48,272 bases of DNA from an uncultured Peptococcaceae bacterium (GCA_947626615.1 CANQSW010000001.1:1-48272), one strand, 5' to 3'. Positions 1 through 8,397 are shown, counted from the first letter of the stretch. Program-made: numbers and translations. The notes: generated by a model not told the origin, from the sequence alone.

Positions 1-412
1 CGCGCACTGCAACCACGTCGCCCACCTTGACCATAGCCGTGCGGATATTCATCTTTTTGCCGTTCAGAGTGAAATGCGCGTGGGAAACCAACTGCTTGGC
101 CTCGCGTCTGGTGGGAGCCAGCCCCAGGCGGAAAACTACGTTGTCCATGCGCTGTTCCAGCAGCGTCATCAGGTTTTCGCCCACGTTGCCGGACATTTTT
201 TCCGCTCTCTTAAAGGTGTTGCGGAGCTGTTTCTCCAGAATACCGTAAACAAATTTCACCTTCTGCTTCTCAGCCAGCTGCAGGGCGTAGTTGCTCTGCT
301 TTCTTCTGATCTGCTTCGGCTTTCTCTTGGATTTTTTATAAACGCCAACAAAACCCGGCTCGATGCCCAGGGTTCTGGCTCTTTTCAAAACAGGCTGAGT
401 ATTTCTTGCCAT
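1..412 (-). CDS. rpsD: 30S ribosomal protein S4, 3' end cut by window
   Basis: First 137 codons of S4, a primary 16S rRNA-binding protein of the small subunit. The translation begins MARNTQPVLKRARTLGIEPG, and the S4 RNA-binding fold follows near residues 95-137 (around RLGLAPTRREAKQLVSHAH). The ATG at 412 is preceded by a GGAGGG ribosome site about 10 bases upstream. It is the last gene seen in the long minus-strand ribosomal operon, 22 bases after rpsK; the C-terminal third lies outside the window. Confidence 0.97.
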   Translation of the reverse strand, partial: MARNTQPVLKRARTLGIEPGFVGVYKKSKRKPKQIRRKQSNYALQLAEKQKVKFVYGILEKQLRNTFKRAEKMSGNVGENLMTLLEQRMDNVVFRLGLAPTRREAKQLVSHAHFTLNGKKMNIRTAMVKVGDVVAVR

Positions 413-434
413 AATACGCTGTATCCCTCCTTCA

Positions 435-821
435 TCAAACTCTTCTTCTCTTCGGAGGACGGCACCCGTTATGCGGAATGGGGGTAACATCCTTGATCAT
501 GCTGATCTCCAAGCCGGCGGCCTGCAAAGCGCGGATAGCCGCCTCACGGCCGGAACCGGGCCCTTTCACCAGGCATTCCACCTGACGCAGGCCATGCACC
601 ATAGCTTCCTTGGCGGCCACGTCGGCAGCCTGCTGCGCCGCGAAAGGCGTGCTCTTACGAGAGCCCTTAAAGCCCTGCGCGCCCGCGCTGCTCCAGGAGA
701 TAGCGTTGCCGGCCTTGTCGGTGATGGTGACGATCGTGTTATTGAAAGTAGACTGAATATGCGCTACACCGAACTCGATGTTTTTCTTTTCTTTTCTCTT
801 ACGGATCTGTCTGCGAGCCAT
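435..821 (-). CDS. rpsK: 30S ribosomal protein S11
   Basis: S11 (128 aa) is a platform protein of the 30S subunit near the mRNA exit. The central STFNNTIVTITD segment and the C-terminal DVTPIPHNGCRPPKRRRV segment are family hallmarks and the length is normal. An AGGGGG ribosome site precedes ATG 821. It lies between rpsM and rpsD in the standard alpha-operon order. Confidence 0.98.
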   Translation of the reverse strand: MARRQIRKRKEKKNIEFGVAHIQSTFNNTIVTITDKAGNAISWSSAGAQGFKGSRKSTPFAAQQAADVAAKEAMVHGLRQVECLVKGPGSGREAAIRALQAAGLEISMIKDVTPIPHNGCRPPKRRRV

Positions 822-838
822 TTTGTAACCCCCTTTCT

Positions 839-1210
839 TTATTTCTTGCGTTTGCCGCTTACGGTCCGCTTCGGACCTTTACGTGTTCTGGCGTTGTTCT
901 TCGTGTTCTGACCGCGCACAGGCAGGCCGCGGCGATGCCGCTGGCCGCGATAGCAGCCGATCTCCGTCAGTCGCTTGATGTTCAGAGCGATCTCACGGCG
1001 CAGGTCGCCTTCCACCTGGGTGGTCTTATCCAATACGTCGCGGATACGGCCGACTTCTTCGTCCGTCAGGTCCTTCACGCGGGTATCCGGATTCACGCCG
1101 GCTTCCTTCAATACCTTCTGCGAGGTGGGAAGCCCCACGCCGAAGATATAGGTCAGGCCGATCTCAACTCTTTTTTCTCTGGGCAAGTCTACACCAGCAA
1201 TACGAGCCAT
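839..1210 (-). CDS. rpsM: 30S ribosomal protein S13
   Basis: S13 (123 aa) sits in the head of the 30S subunit and contacts 23S rRNA and P-site tRNA. It starts MARIAGVDLPREKRVEIGLTY and ends in the basic tail GQNTKNNARTRKGPKRTVSGKRKK that reaches toward the P site. The length is normal. It follows rpmJ after a 71-base spacer in which no convincing promoter was seen. Confidence 0.98.
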   Translation of the reverse strand: MARIAGVDLPREKRVEIGLTYIFGVGLPTSQKVLKEAGVNPDTRVKDLTDEEVGRIRDVLDKTTQVEGDLRREIALNIKRLTEIGCYRGQRHRRGLPVRGQNTKNNARTRKGPKRTVSGKRKK

Positions 1211-1281
1211 TCTTACACCTCCAAAATTATAGCTGATATCATAAACTTAAAAATAAAATCAAAAACTTATCCTGTTTTGAA

Positions 1282-1395
1282 TTAGCCCTGTTTTTGCTTA
1301 TGCTTGGGGTTAGAGCAGATAACCATTACGGTACCGCGTCTTTTGATCACCTTGCATTTTTCGCAAATGGGCTTGGCAGAAGCACGAACCTTCAT
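1282..1395 (-). CDS. rpmJ: 50S ribosomal protein L36, zinc type
   Basis: This short gene encodes 37 residues beginning MKVRASAKPICEKCKVIKRR. The zinc ligands Cys11, Cys14, Cys27 and His32 are all present, so this is the zinc-binding (C+) form of L36. The ATG at 1395 has an AGGAGG site upstream. Position between infA and rpsM matches the usual Bacillota order. Confidence 0.97.
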   Translation of the reverse strand: MKVRASAKPICEKCKVIKRRGTVMVICSNPKHKQKQG

Positions 1396-1433
1396 CGCTT
1401 TACCTCCTAATAAAAACCGGGTTTTCCCAAACT

Positions 1434-1652
1434 CTACTTATACCGATAAACAATGCGTCCGCGCTGCAGATCATACGGACTAAGCGCCACAGTCACCTTA
1501 TCGCCGGGCAGAATACGAATATAATTCATCCTGATCTTACCGGAAACGTGAGCAAGCACAACGTGGCCGTTTTCCAATTCCACCTTAAACATCGCGTTGG
1601 GCAGCGGGTCAATGACCGTGCCGCTGACTTCGATCTCATCAACCTTAGACAT
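1434..1652 (-). CDS. infA: Translation initiation factor IF-1
   Basis: IF-1 (72 aa) is a single S1/OB-fold protein that occupies the 30S A site during initiation. The sequence from VSGTVIDPLPNAMFKVELEN through RIVYRYK is typical in order and length. The start at 1652 uses a GAGGAGG site lying in the last codons of the upstream KOW gene, only 4 bases away, so the two are probably translationally coupled. Confidence 0.97.
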   Translation of the reverse strand: MSKVDEIEVSGTVIDPLPNAMFKVELENGHVVLAHVSGKIRMNYIRILPGDKVTVALSPYDLQRGRIVYRYK

Positions 1653-1656
1653 TAGC

Positions 1657-1950
1657 TTACGCCTCCTCGTCAGGGTCTTCTCTTAAAAGCGCCGCCAGAT
1701 CGGCCCGGATATCCTCCGGCGTCAGCTTGCCGGCGGCCGCTTTGGCGCGGAAATCCACCGAGACCAGCTTCACCGGCTGCAAATGCCGGGGATTTTTGGC
1801 TTTGGGGTGGGCGGGCAGGCGTTTTCTGCCGTCCACCAGCAGCGCCGCGTTATCCCGCAGCTGCCAGACCAGATAATATTTGCCGCGGTCGCGCCCGGCA
1901 AGGGAACGCACCAGCTGGCCGGGCTGCAGGGGAGTTGCTTTTTCAGTCAT
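1657..1950 (-). CDS. KOW-domain RNA-binding protein (L14e/L6e-like)
   Basis: A 97-aa protein with an N-terminal KOW-like segment (LQPGQLVRSLAGRDRGKYYLV, about residues 8-28) as in the small 'KOW domain-containing RNA-binding protein' family found between map and infA in many Clostridia and Negativicutes. The middle is basic (GRKRLPAHPKAKNPRHLQPV) and the tail acidic. A ribosome association is inferred from fold and neighbours; its exact job is unknown. Its SD (GAGGTGA) overlaps the end of map. Confidence 0.85.
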   Translation of the reverse strand: MTEKATPLQPGQLVRSLAGRDRGKYYLVWQLRDNAALLVDGRKRLPAHPKAKNPRHLQPVKLVSVDFRAKAAAGKLTPEDIRADLAALLREDPDEEA

Positions 1951-1961
1951 GGCTCGTCACC

Positions 1962-2708
1962 TCACAGCACCGTCAATATCTGCGGCCCGTCGGCGGTAAT
2001 CGCCACGGTGTTCTCAAAGTGCGCCGAGGGTTTGCCGTCCAGCGTCACCACCGTCCAGCCGTCCGGCAGCGTCCGCACGGCGCCCGTGCCCAGATTCAGC
2101 ATCGGCTCAATGGCCAGCGCCATGCCCTCCGCCAATCTAAGCCCGCGTCCGGGGCGGCCGTAATTCGGCACGTCTGGCGCTTCGTGCATCTCGCGGCCGA
2201 TACCGTGGCCCACGTAATCCTGCACAATGCCAAGGCCCGCGGCCTCCGCCACCGTCTGGATACTGTGGCCGATATCGCCCAGACGGTTGCCGATCACCGC
2301 CATTTCGATGCCAGCGTAAAGGCTGGCCTCCGTCGCCCGCAGCAGCTCCGCCACCTCCGGCGTCACCTCACCCACCGGGAAAGTGCGCGCCGCGTCGCCG
2401 CAGAAGCCGTAAATTTCCGCCCCCACGTCGACGCTCAAGATATCGCCAGGCTTGAGCTCCCGCTTGCCGGGTATGCCGTGGATCACTTCGTCGTTCACCG
2501 ACATACAGCAGGCGGCCGGGAAGCCCTCATACCCCTTAAAAAGCGGTTTGGCGTGATGATGCAGGATCAGCCGCTCCGCCGCCAGATCCAGCTCGCCGGT
2601 GGTGACACCGGGGCGGATCTTCTCGCGCATCAGTTCAAAAACCTCCGCCACGATCTTGCCGGCCTCGCGCATTTTTCTGATCTCCGCCGCATTTTTAATG
2701 GTGATCAT
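1962..2708 (-). CDS. map: Type I methionine aminopeptidase
   Basis: Cytosolic dinuclear metallopeptidase (248 aa) that removes the initiator Met from nascent chains. The five metal ligands of the pita-bread fold can be placed at Asp94, Asp105, His168, Glu201 and Glu232, with the conserved substrate-side His77 in VIHGIP. The length is that of the short bacterial type lacking an N-terminal zinc extension. It sits 15 bases after adk, as in other Bacillota spc operons. Confidence 0.97.
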   Translation of the reverse strand: MITIKNAAEIRKMREAGKIVAEVFELMREKIRPGVTTGELDLAAERLILHHHAKPLFKGYEGFPAACCMSVNDEVIHGIPGKRELKPGDILSVDVGAEIYGFCGDAARTFPVGEVTPEVAELLRATEASLYAGIEMAVIGNRLGDIGHSIQTVAEAAGLGIVQDYVGHGIGREMHEAPDVPNYGRPGRGLRLAEGMALAIEPMLNLGTGAVRTLPDGWTVVTLDGKPSAHFENTVAITADGPQILTVL

Positions 2709-2723
2709 CGCAGCCTACCCGCT

Positions 2724-3374
2724 TTACCAGTTCAGCCCCAGCCCGCGGCCCACGTCGGCCAGCACGCTGTTGATAGACTGGTCGCCGTTGATAGAGAGCA
2801 GCAGCCCCCGCGCCGCGTAATATTCGATCAGGGGCGCGGACTGCGCCTGATAAACGTCGAGCCGGTTCTGGATCGTTTCCACGGTATCGTCGGCCCGTTG
2901 ATACAGCTCGCCGCCACATTCGTCGCAACGGCCGGGCTCCGTCGGCGGGTTGTTCACCAGATGATAGGTCTGCGAGCAGTTGCGGCAGACCCGGCGGCCC
3001 GAAAGCCGCTCGATCAGTTTGTCTTTCGGCACGTCGATGTTGACGACCTTATCCAGCTTTTTGCCCTGCTCGGTCAGAATTTCCGCCAGAGCGTCCGCCT
3101 GGCCGATAGTGCGCGGCAGGCCGTCCAGAATAAAGCCGTCTTTGCAGTCGTCCTCGGCCAGCCTTTCCCGGATCATGCCCATAGTCACCTCGTCAGGCAC
3201 CAGATCGCCCTTGGAGATATACTGATTGGCCAGTTGACCCAGCTCCGTGCCGGCCTTGATATTGGCGCGGAAGATATCGCCGGTGGAGATATGCGGCACG
3301 AACAGCTTGCGCGCCATCACATCAGCCTGCGTGCCTTTGCCTGCGCCGGGAGGTCCCATCAAAACAATATTCAT
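2724..3374 (-). CDS. adk: Adenylate kinase, zinc-LID type
   Basis: Converts AMP plus ATP to two ADP in the cytosol. The P-loop GPPGAGKGT is at residues 7-15, followed by the NMP-binding segment and an insert LID domain (about 127-165) carrying Cys130, Cys133, Cys150 and Cys153, the structural zinc site common in Gram-positive enzymes. ATG 3374 is chosen because it lies 8 bases from AGGAGG; an adjacent ATG at 3377 is the alternative. 216 aa is normal for the long form. Confidence 0.97.
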   Translation of the reverse strand: MNIVLMGPPGAGKGTQADVMARKLFVPHISTGDIFRANIKAGTELGQLANQYISKGDLVPDEVTMGMIRERLAEDDCKDGFILDGLPRTIGQADALAEILTEQGKKLDKVVNIDVPKDKLIERLSGRRVCRNCSQTYHLVNNPPTEPGRCDECGGELYQRADDTVETIQNRLDVYQAQSAPLIEYYAARGLLLSINGDQSINSVLADVGRGLGLNW

Positions 3375-3399
3375 CATCAAAACCTCCTAGATGACCGGC

Positions 3400-4653
3400 T
3401 TATTTCATAAAGCCGGAATACTGACGTTCCATGACCTGAGCGTCCAGCTGCTTCATGGTGTCGAGCGCCACGCCGACAACGATCAGCAGCGAAGTGCCGC
3501 CGAAGTAAATATCCAGCCCGGAGAACTTGCTGGCGATAAAAGGCAGCACGGCGATAGCCCCCAGGAAGATGCCGCCGGCCAAAGTGATCCTGGTCAGCAC
3601 CCTGTCCAGATATTCCGAGGTGGGCTCGCCGGGACGCAGGCCCGGGATAAAGCCGCCGTTCTTCTGCATATTTTCCGCCACCTCGCGGCAGTTGAACGTG
3701 ACCGCGGTGTAGAAATAAGTGAAGAAGATGATCAGCAGCACGTACATGAACATATAGAACCAGGAGCCCTGCGAGAACATACCCTGGATAAAGACAGCCA
3801 CGCTGTTGGTCGGGAACAGGCCCGCGATATAGGCCGGCAGCATCAGGATACACATCGCGAAGATGATCGGGATAACGCCGGTCTGGTTCACCTTGATCGG
3901 GATAAAGTTGCCCTGCCCGCCGTAAACGCGGCGGCCCACCACACGCTTGGCGTACTGCACCGGGATACGGCGCTGCGCCTCTTGAATGAACACCACGCCG
4001 GCGATGATCAGCACCGCCAGAATGATGAACAGAATGACCGTGATGATATTGGTCTGGCCGCCTCGAAGCGAAGTGACGATCGTGTTCAGACCGCCCGGCA
4101 GCGAGGCCAGGATACCGATAAAGATGATCAGCGAAGTGCCGTTGCCGATACCGTGTTCGGTGATTAGCTCGCCCAACCACATCAAAAAGCAAGTGCCGGC
4201 GGTCATGGTAACGGCCACCACCAGGCAGTTGAAAAGGCTGGGGACTTCCAGCGCGCGCCGCATATAAAGGGCCATGCCGATGGCCTGGATAAACGCCAGA
4301 CCGACGGCGGCATAGCGGGTGATAGTGGCCATTTTTTTGCGGCCTTCCATGCCCTCGCGGGCCAGATTTTCAAAATACGGGATCGCGATAGTCAACAGGT
4401 TCATAATAATGGACGCGTTGATATAAGGCATGATGCCCATCGCGCAAACGGTGAACGTCTTGAGCGCGCCGCCGGAGAACGTATCCACCAGCGTCCAGAT
4501 ATCCGCGGTGAACATCTGCTCCAGCGCGTCCTTGCTGATACCGGGCACGGGGATATGCGCCGCCAGACGGAAAACTACCAGCATCAACAGGGTGAAGATA
4601 ATTTTTTTCCTGACTTCCGCTATATTCCAAGCGTTTTTCAAAGTAGTCAACAA
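3400..4653 (-). CDS. secY: Protein translocase subunit SecY
   Basis: Central channel of the Sec translocon (417 aa, about ten membrane helices). It begins MLTTLKNAWNIAEVRKKIIF, and the conserved plug-side segment AAHIPVPGISKDAL follows. The start is TTG at 4653, one base after the rplO stop; the matching SD (GAGGTG) lies inside the last rplO codons, so translation is likely coupled to L15. Followed closely by adk. Confidence 0.97.
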   Translation of the reverse strand: MLTTLKNAWNIAEVRKKIIFTLLMLVVFRLAAHIPVPGISKDALEQMFTADIWTLVDTFSGGALKTFTVCAMGIMPYINASIIMNLLTIAIPYFENLAREGMEGRKKMATITRYAAVGLAFIQAIGMALYMRRALEVPSLFNCLVVAVTMTAGTCFLMWLGELITEHGIGNGTSLIIFIGILASLPGGLNTIVTSLRGGQTNIITVILFIILAVLIIAGVVFIQEAQRRIPVQYAKRVVGRRVYGGQGNFIPIKVNQTGVIPIIFAMCILMLPAYIAGLFPTNSVAVFIQGMFSQGSWFYMFMYVLLIIFFTYFYTAVTFNCREVAENMQKNGGFIPGLRPGEPTSEYLDRVLTRITLAGGIFLGAIAVLPFIASKFSGLDIYFGGTSLLIVVGVALDTMKQLDAQVMERQYSGFMK

Positions 4654-4654
4654 A

Positions 4655-5098
4655 TTACTTCACCTCTACTTTGCCGCCCACCGCCTCAATTTTTTCAGCA
4701 GCCGCTTTAGAGCAAGCAATCTGTACGGTCAACTGCTTGGTCAACTCGCCGTCAGCCAAAATTTTCAGGCCGTCGCGCTTCTTATTAACAATACCGGTCT
4801 GATACAAAAGCTCTTCCGTAACCACAGTGCCGTTATCGAAGCACTCCAATTTGCCCAGCGCCACGGGAATGATCTCCTTGCCGAACACGTTTTTGAAGCC
4901 GCGCTTCGGCAGACGCCGGAAGATAGGCATCTGGCCGCCTTCAAAGCCGGGACGCACGCCGCCGCCGGATCTGGCCTTCTGGCCCTTGTGGCCGCGGCCG
5001 GAGGTCTTGCCCAGCGTGGAGCCGATACCTCTGCCCTTGCGCACCTTCTTCTGACGCGAACCCGCGTTGGGACGCAATTCATTCAGTTGCATATTCAC
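4655..5098 (-). CDS. rplO: 50S ribosomal protein L15
   Basis: L15 (147 aa), a late-assembling large-subunit protein. The glycine/arginine-rich N-terminus (RKGRGIGSTLGKTSGRGHKG) and the GVRPGFEGGQMPIFRRLPKRG block are diagnostic. A CACCTCC-complement SD precedes ATG 5098. It ends one base before the TTG start of secY. Confidence 0.98.
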   Translation of the reverse strand: MNMQLNELRPNAGSRQKKVRKGRGIGSTLGKTSGRGHKGQKARSGGGVRPGFEGGQMPIFRRLPKRGFKNVFGKEIIPVALGKLECFDNGTVVTEELLYQTGIVNKKRDGLKILADGELTKQLTVQIACSKAAAEKIEAVGGKVEVK

Positions 5099-5108
5099 AC
5101 CTCCCTAA

Positions 5109-5288
5109 TTATGCTTCTTCCACTTTAACCAGATGGGCAATTTTATGGACCTTGCCCATAATATCGGGAGTATCTTCCTGCACCACGCTGCTGTTAGTCT
5201 TCTTCAAGCCCAGCGAAACAGCGATGGCTCTTTGCTTCTTGTTATAGCCAATCGGGCTTTTGACCAGCGTAATTTTAACTTTAGCCAT
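5109..5288 (-). CDS. rpmD: 50S ribosomal protein L30
   Basis: L30 (59 aa), the short bacterial form. The sequence MAKVKITLVKSPIGYNKKQR through DTPDIMGKVHKIAHLVKVEE is typical. An upstream in-frame ATG at 5294 is only 2-3 bases from the AGGAGGG site, so ATG 5288 with 8-base spacing is preferred. It lies between rpsE and rplO. Confidence 0.96.
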   Translation of the reverse strand: MAKVKITLVKSPIGYNKKQRAIAVSLGLKKTNSSVVQEDTPDIMGKVHKIAHLVKVEEA

Positions 5289-5300
5289 TGTCATTCCCTC

Positions 5301-5807
5301 CTAGCCCAAAATTTCTTCCACGGTCTTGCCGCGCAGACGCGCCACCTGTTCCGCCGTCTTCATGCTCTTCAAGCCCTCCATAGTTGCGCGCACCATGTTG
5401 ATCGGGTTGTTGGAGCCCAAAGATTTCGTCAGAATATTGGCATAACCGGCAGCCTCCAGAACGGCACGCACCGGGCCGCCGGCGATAACGCCAGTACCGG
5501 GGGCGGCGGGCTTCAGCAGCACTCTGCCAGAGCCGAATTCGCCGACCACTTCATGCGGCACGGTGGTGTTCAGGATCGGCACGGTGATCATATCCTTTTT
5601 AGCCGCCTCGACGCCCTTGCGGATAGCTTCGGGCACCTCGGCCGCCTTGCCGATACCAAAGCCCACGTTGCCTTTGCCGTCGCCCACCACCATCAAGGCG
5701 GCGAAGCGGGCGCGTCTGCCGCCCTTAACGGTTTTGGCGACGCGGTTGATATGCACGGTGGTTTCGATCATCTCCGGCGCGGTATCTTTAACCTCAAATC
5801 TAGCCAT
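5301..5807 (-). CDS. rpsE: 30S ribosomal protein S5
   Basis: S5 (168 aa) contacts the mRNA entry channel and affects decoding accuracy. The N-terminal double-stranded-RNA-binding region carries the GRRARFAALMVVGDGKGNVG loop; the C-terminal half (GPVRAVLEAAGYANILTKSLG) is the conserved S5 fold. Normal length, strong GGAGGAGG site before ATG 5807. Confidence 0.98.
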   Translation of the reverse strand: MARFEVKDTAPEMIETTVHINRVAKTVKGGRRARFAALMVVGDGKGNVGFGIGKAAEVPEAIRKGVEAAKKDMITVPILNTTVPHEVVGEFGSGRVLLKPAAPGTGVIAGGPVRAVLEAAGYANILTKSLGSNNPINMVRATMEGLKSMKTAEQVARLRGKTVEEILG

Positions 5808-5824
5808 TGTATTTCCTCCTCCTC

Positions 5825-6187
5825 TTAGAATTCCAGGCCGCCTTCTCTGGCGCCCTCCGCCAAAGCGGCAACCCGGCCATGATACAGGAGACCGCCCCGA
5901 TCAAAAACGACACCCTTTATGCCCTTTTCCAGAGCTCTTTCCGCCAGCAGCTTGCCGACGGCCTTGGCGGCCTCTTTGTTGCCGCCGTAGTTCTCGCGCA
6001 GCGACGCGTCCAGAGTGGAGGCGGCGCAAAGGGTCTTACCTACGGTATCGTCGATGATCTGAGCGTACATATGCTTGGCGCTGCGATATACAGCCAACCT
6101 CGGATATTCCGGAGTCCCGCTGATATTGCGGCGAATACGATAATGCTTCTTTTGGCGTTTAGCCTTGCGATCTACCTTCTTAAACAA
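5825..6187 (-). CDS. rplR: 50S ribosomal protein L18
   Basis: L18 (120 aa) binds 5S rRNA. The basic N-terminus (FKKVDRKAKRQKKHYRIRRN), PRLAVYRSAKHMYAQIIDD and the C-terminal KGVVFDRGGLLYHGRVAALAE segment identify it. TTG 6187 is chosen because it is 8 bases from AAAGGAAG; the GTG at 6196 overlaps that site. A 100-base structured spacer separates it from the upstream rplF. Confidence 0.95.
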   Translation of the reverse strand: MFKKVDRKAKRQKKHYRIRRNISGTPEYPRLAVYRSAKHMYAQIIDDTVGKTLCAASTLDASLRENYGGNKEAAKAVGKLLAERALEKGIKGVVFDRGGLLYHGRVAALAEGAREGGLEF

Positions 6188-6217
6188 GGTTTTCACTTCC
6201 TTTACAATCTTTCAATC

Positions 6218-6291
6218 GCCGTTGATACTCCCAAGGTACGCAGCCTTGAGTAATCAAGCGGCCAAAGACCTGCAAACGACCGTGCCGGTCG
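6218..6291 (-). promoter_or_regulatory. Two hairpins in the rplF-rplR spacer
   Basis: In transcript order, a perfect 6-bp stem with a 3-base loop (6277-6291, CGACCG/CGGTCG) lies right after the rplF stop. It is followed by a long hairpin (6218-6262) pairing GCCG, TTGAT, ACTC and CAAGG with their complements around a 7-base loop. The first lacks a U-tract beyond a short TTT, so it is not a clear terminator. A role in processing or r-protein feedback is inference. Confidence 0.5.
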
Positions 6292-6296
6292 CCTTA

Positions 6297-6839
6297 TCAC
6301 TTCTTGGCGCCGGTTTTGCCGGCTTTTTTAGCCACATACTCGCCCTCGTAGCGGATACCCTTGCCTTTGTAGGGTTCCGGCGGACGCTGCGCGCGGATCT
6401 TCGCCGCAAAGCCGCCCAAAACCTCTTTGTCCGGGCCGCTGATCACGATCTGAGTGGGCGCGGGGACTTGTATCTCCACGCCGGCCGGAGCAGCCAGCTC
6501 CACCGGGTGAGATTTGCCGACGGAGAGCGAAAGCACGTTGTTCTGCACCGCCGCGCGATAGCCCACGCCGATAATGGTGAGTTTTCTTTCAAAGCCGGTG
6601 GAAACGCCGGTCACCATGTTGGCAAGCAGCGCTCTGGTCAGCCCGTGATAAGCGCGGTTCTGCGCCGCGTCGCTGTCGCGGGTCACGACGATATGGCCGT
6701 CTTCCACCTTCACGTTGACCTCCGGGCGCACGTTGCGGCTCATTTCGCCTTTGGGGCCCTTAACAGTCACCAAACAGCCGTCCACGGTCACGTCCACCCC
6801 AGCCGGGATAGCGATAGGCAGTTTACCAATTCTGGACAT
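6297..6839 (-). CDS. rplF: 50S ribosomal protein L6
   Basis: L6 (180 aa), two repeated alpha/beta domains near the factor-binding site of the large subunit. MSRIGKLPIAIPAGVDVTVD, GPKGEMSRNV and the C-terminal RPPEPYKGKGIRYEGEYVAK motif are diagnostic. Normal length. Position between rpsH and rplR is standard. Confidence 0.98.
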   Translation of the reverse strand: MSRIGKLPIAIPAGVDVTVDGCLVTVKGPKGEMSRNVRPEVNVKVEDGHIVVTRDSDAAQNRAYHGLTRALLANMVTGVSTGFERKLTIIGVGYRAAVQNNVLSLSVGKSHPVELAAPAGVEIQVPAPTQIVISGPDKEVLGGFAAKIRAQRPPEPYKGKGIRYEGEYVAKKAGKTGAKK

Positions 6840-6875
6840 TTCTCAAAAACACCTCTTTCTTATGGTCGGCGTGCC

Positions 6876-7274
6876 TTACCACACGTAGCAGAGAACCTCG
6901 CCGCCAAGGCCCTGTTTGCGGGCCTCTCTGTCAACCATCAACCCATGCGAAGTGGAGATGACGGCAATACCCAGGCCGCCCATAACGCGGGGCAGCTCTT
7001 CCTTGCCGACGTACACTCGCAGACCGGGTTTGGAGATTCTCTTCAATCCATTGATAATTCTTTCGCGGCCGGCGCCGTATTTCAGATAGATTCTGATAAC
7101 GCCCTGCTTGCCGTCTTCGATATATTCCACGTCGTTGACGAAGCCCTCGGCCTTAAGTATCTCGGCCAGCTTCATTTTGGTCTTGGACGCGGGGATTTCC
7201 ACCTTATCCATCAATACCATATTGGCATTTCTGATTCTCGTCAAAAAATCAGCGATAGGATCAGTAACAACCAT
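6876..7274 (-). CDS. rpsH: 30S ribosomal protein S8
   Basis: S8 (132 aa) binds helix 21 of 16S rRNA and in enterobacteria also represses the spc operon. It starts MVVTDPIADFLTRIRNANMV and ends STSHGLMVDREARKQGLGGEVLCYVW, the expected C-terminal RNA-binding block. Strong AGGAGG site before ATG 7274. Confidence 0.98.
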   Translation of the reverse strand: MVVTDPIADFLTRIRNANMVLMDKVEIPASKTKMKLAEILKAEGFVNDVEYIEDGKQGVIRIYLKYGAGRERIINGLKRISKPGLRVYVGKEELPRVMGGLGIAVISTSHGLMVDREARKQGLGGEVLCYVW

Positions 7275-7307
7275 TAGGATCTACCTCCTTCCTTCAAGGT
7301 CGGCGCT

Positions 7308-7493
7308 CTACCAACTGGATTTGGTAACGCCGGGGATTTCGCCTTTATAAGCCAGCTCTCGGAAACAAATACGGCAGATGCCGAATTTACGCATATAAGC
7401 ATGAGGACGGCCGCAGATCTTGCAGCGATTATAGCCTCTCACCTGAAATTTCGGCTTCCGTTGCTGCTTGGCAATCATAGATTTCTTCGCCAT
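7308..7493 (-). CDS. rpsN: 30S ribosomal protein S14, zinc type
   Basis: The short 61-aa zinc form of S14. Cys24, Cys27, Cys40 and Cys43 form the zinc site (CKIC...CRIC), and the C-terminus IPGVTKSSW is canonical. Cysteine retention means this is the zinc-dependent type; no zinc-free paralogue is visible in the window. Located between rplE and rpsH. Confidence 0.97.
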   Translation of the reverse strand: MAKKSMIAKQQRKPKFQVRGYNRCKICGRPHAYMRKFGICRICFRELAYKGEIPGVTKSSW

Positions 7494-7504
7494 TATTTTT
7501 CCTC

Positions 7505-8050
7505 CTAATTATTAGCGTAAGGCATACCCATCTGAGCAAGCAGTTCCTTACATTCAGCGTCGGTTTTGGCGCTGGTCACAAAACAAACCTCCAGGCCGCG
7601 CAGGCGGTCGATCTTCTCGTAGTCGATCTCCGGGAAGATCAGCTGCTCCTTCAGGCCCAGCGTATAGTTGCCGCGGCCGTCGAAAGCCTTGTCGGAAACG
7701 CCCTTGAAATCGCGGACGCGAGGCAGGGATACCGAAATCAGCTTATCCACAAATTCGTACATACGCTGGCCGCGCAGAGTCACCTTGCAGCCGATCGCCA
7801 TGCCCTCGCGGATCTTGAAGGAAGCGATGGACTTCTTGGCGCGGGTCACCACCGGTTTCTGGCCGGAGATGGTCGCCAGGTCGTTCACCGCGGCGTCCAG
7901 CGCCTTCGGGTTCTGCACCGCCTCGCCCAGACCCATATTGATGACCACCTTTTCCAGCTTGGGGATCTCCATTACGTTCTTGTAGGCGAATTTTTCTTGG
8001 AGAGAAGGTCTGATCTCGCTGTCATAGCGTTCTTTTAATCTGTTTGCCAT
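7505..8050 (-). CDS. rplE: 50S ribosomal protein L5
   Basis: L5 (181 aa) anchors 5S rRNA and contacts P-site tRNA. ENVMEIPKLEKVVINMGLGEA-type sequence near residues 25-45, the FDGRGNYTLGLKEQLIFPEI block and the C-terminal ECKELLAQMGMPYAN match the family. Length is normal. Confidence 0.98.
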   Translation of the reverse strand: MANRLKERYDSEIRPSLQEKFAYKNVMEIPKLEKVVINMGLGEAVQNPKALDAAVNDLATISGQKPVVTRAKKSIASFKIREGMAIGCKVTLRGQRMYEFVDKLISVSLPRVRDFKGVSDKAFDGRGNYTLGLKEQLIFPEIDYEKIDRLRGLEVCFVTSAKTDAECKELLAQMGMPYANN

Positions 8051-8073
8051 TTTAACAGTTCCTCCTTTCTCCC

Positions 8074-8397
8074 TTATTTATCGAATTTAGTGCCGCACTT
8101 TACGCAAGCGCGTACGGTCTTGCCGTTTTCCACCACACGAGCGATGCGAACGCCCTTTTTGCACTTGGGGCAATAGGGCATAACGTTGGAAGCGTCGATG
8201 AACGATTCCTTCTCCATGATGCCGCCCTGGGGGTCTTTCTTGCTGGGCTTGGTATGGCGTTTGATCTTAGCCACGCCGGCCACCACGACCTTGCCCTTGC
8301 TGGGGCTGGCCGCCAGCACCTTGCCGGTGGTCCCGGCGTCCTTGCCGGCGATGACCACGACCGTATCGCCTTTTTTAACGTGTAATTTGTTAGCCAT
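8074..8397 (-). CDS. rplX: 50S ribosomal protein L24, with C-terminal CxxC pair
   Basis: L24 (107 aa) starts 50S assembly. The N-terminal KOW motif (KKGDTVVVIAGKDAGTTGKV) is clear. The C-terminal third has CPKC and CVKC pairs spaced like a zinc ribbon, a variant seen in some Bacillota L24 proteins. It lies between rplN and rplE as expected. Confidence 0.97.
   Translation of the reverse strand: MANKLHVKKGDTVVVIAGKDAGTTGKVLAASPSKGKVVVAGVAKIKRHTKPSKKDPQGGIMEKESFIDASNVMPYCPKCKKGVRIARVVENGKTVRACVKCGTKFDK

Noticed and set aside
1935..3410. 491-aa plus-strand frame over map and adk
   Set aside because: Shadow of the opposite strand: His/Arg/Gln-rich composition typical of antisense frames in GC-rich genes, while map and adk are unmistakable.
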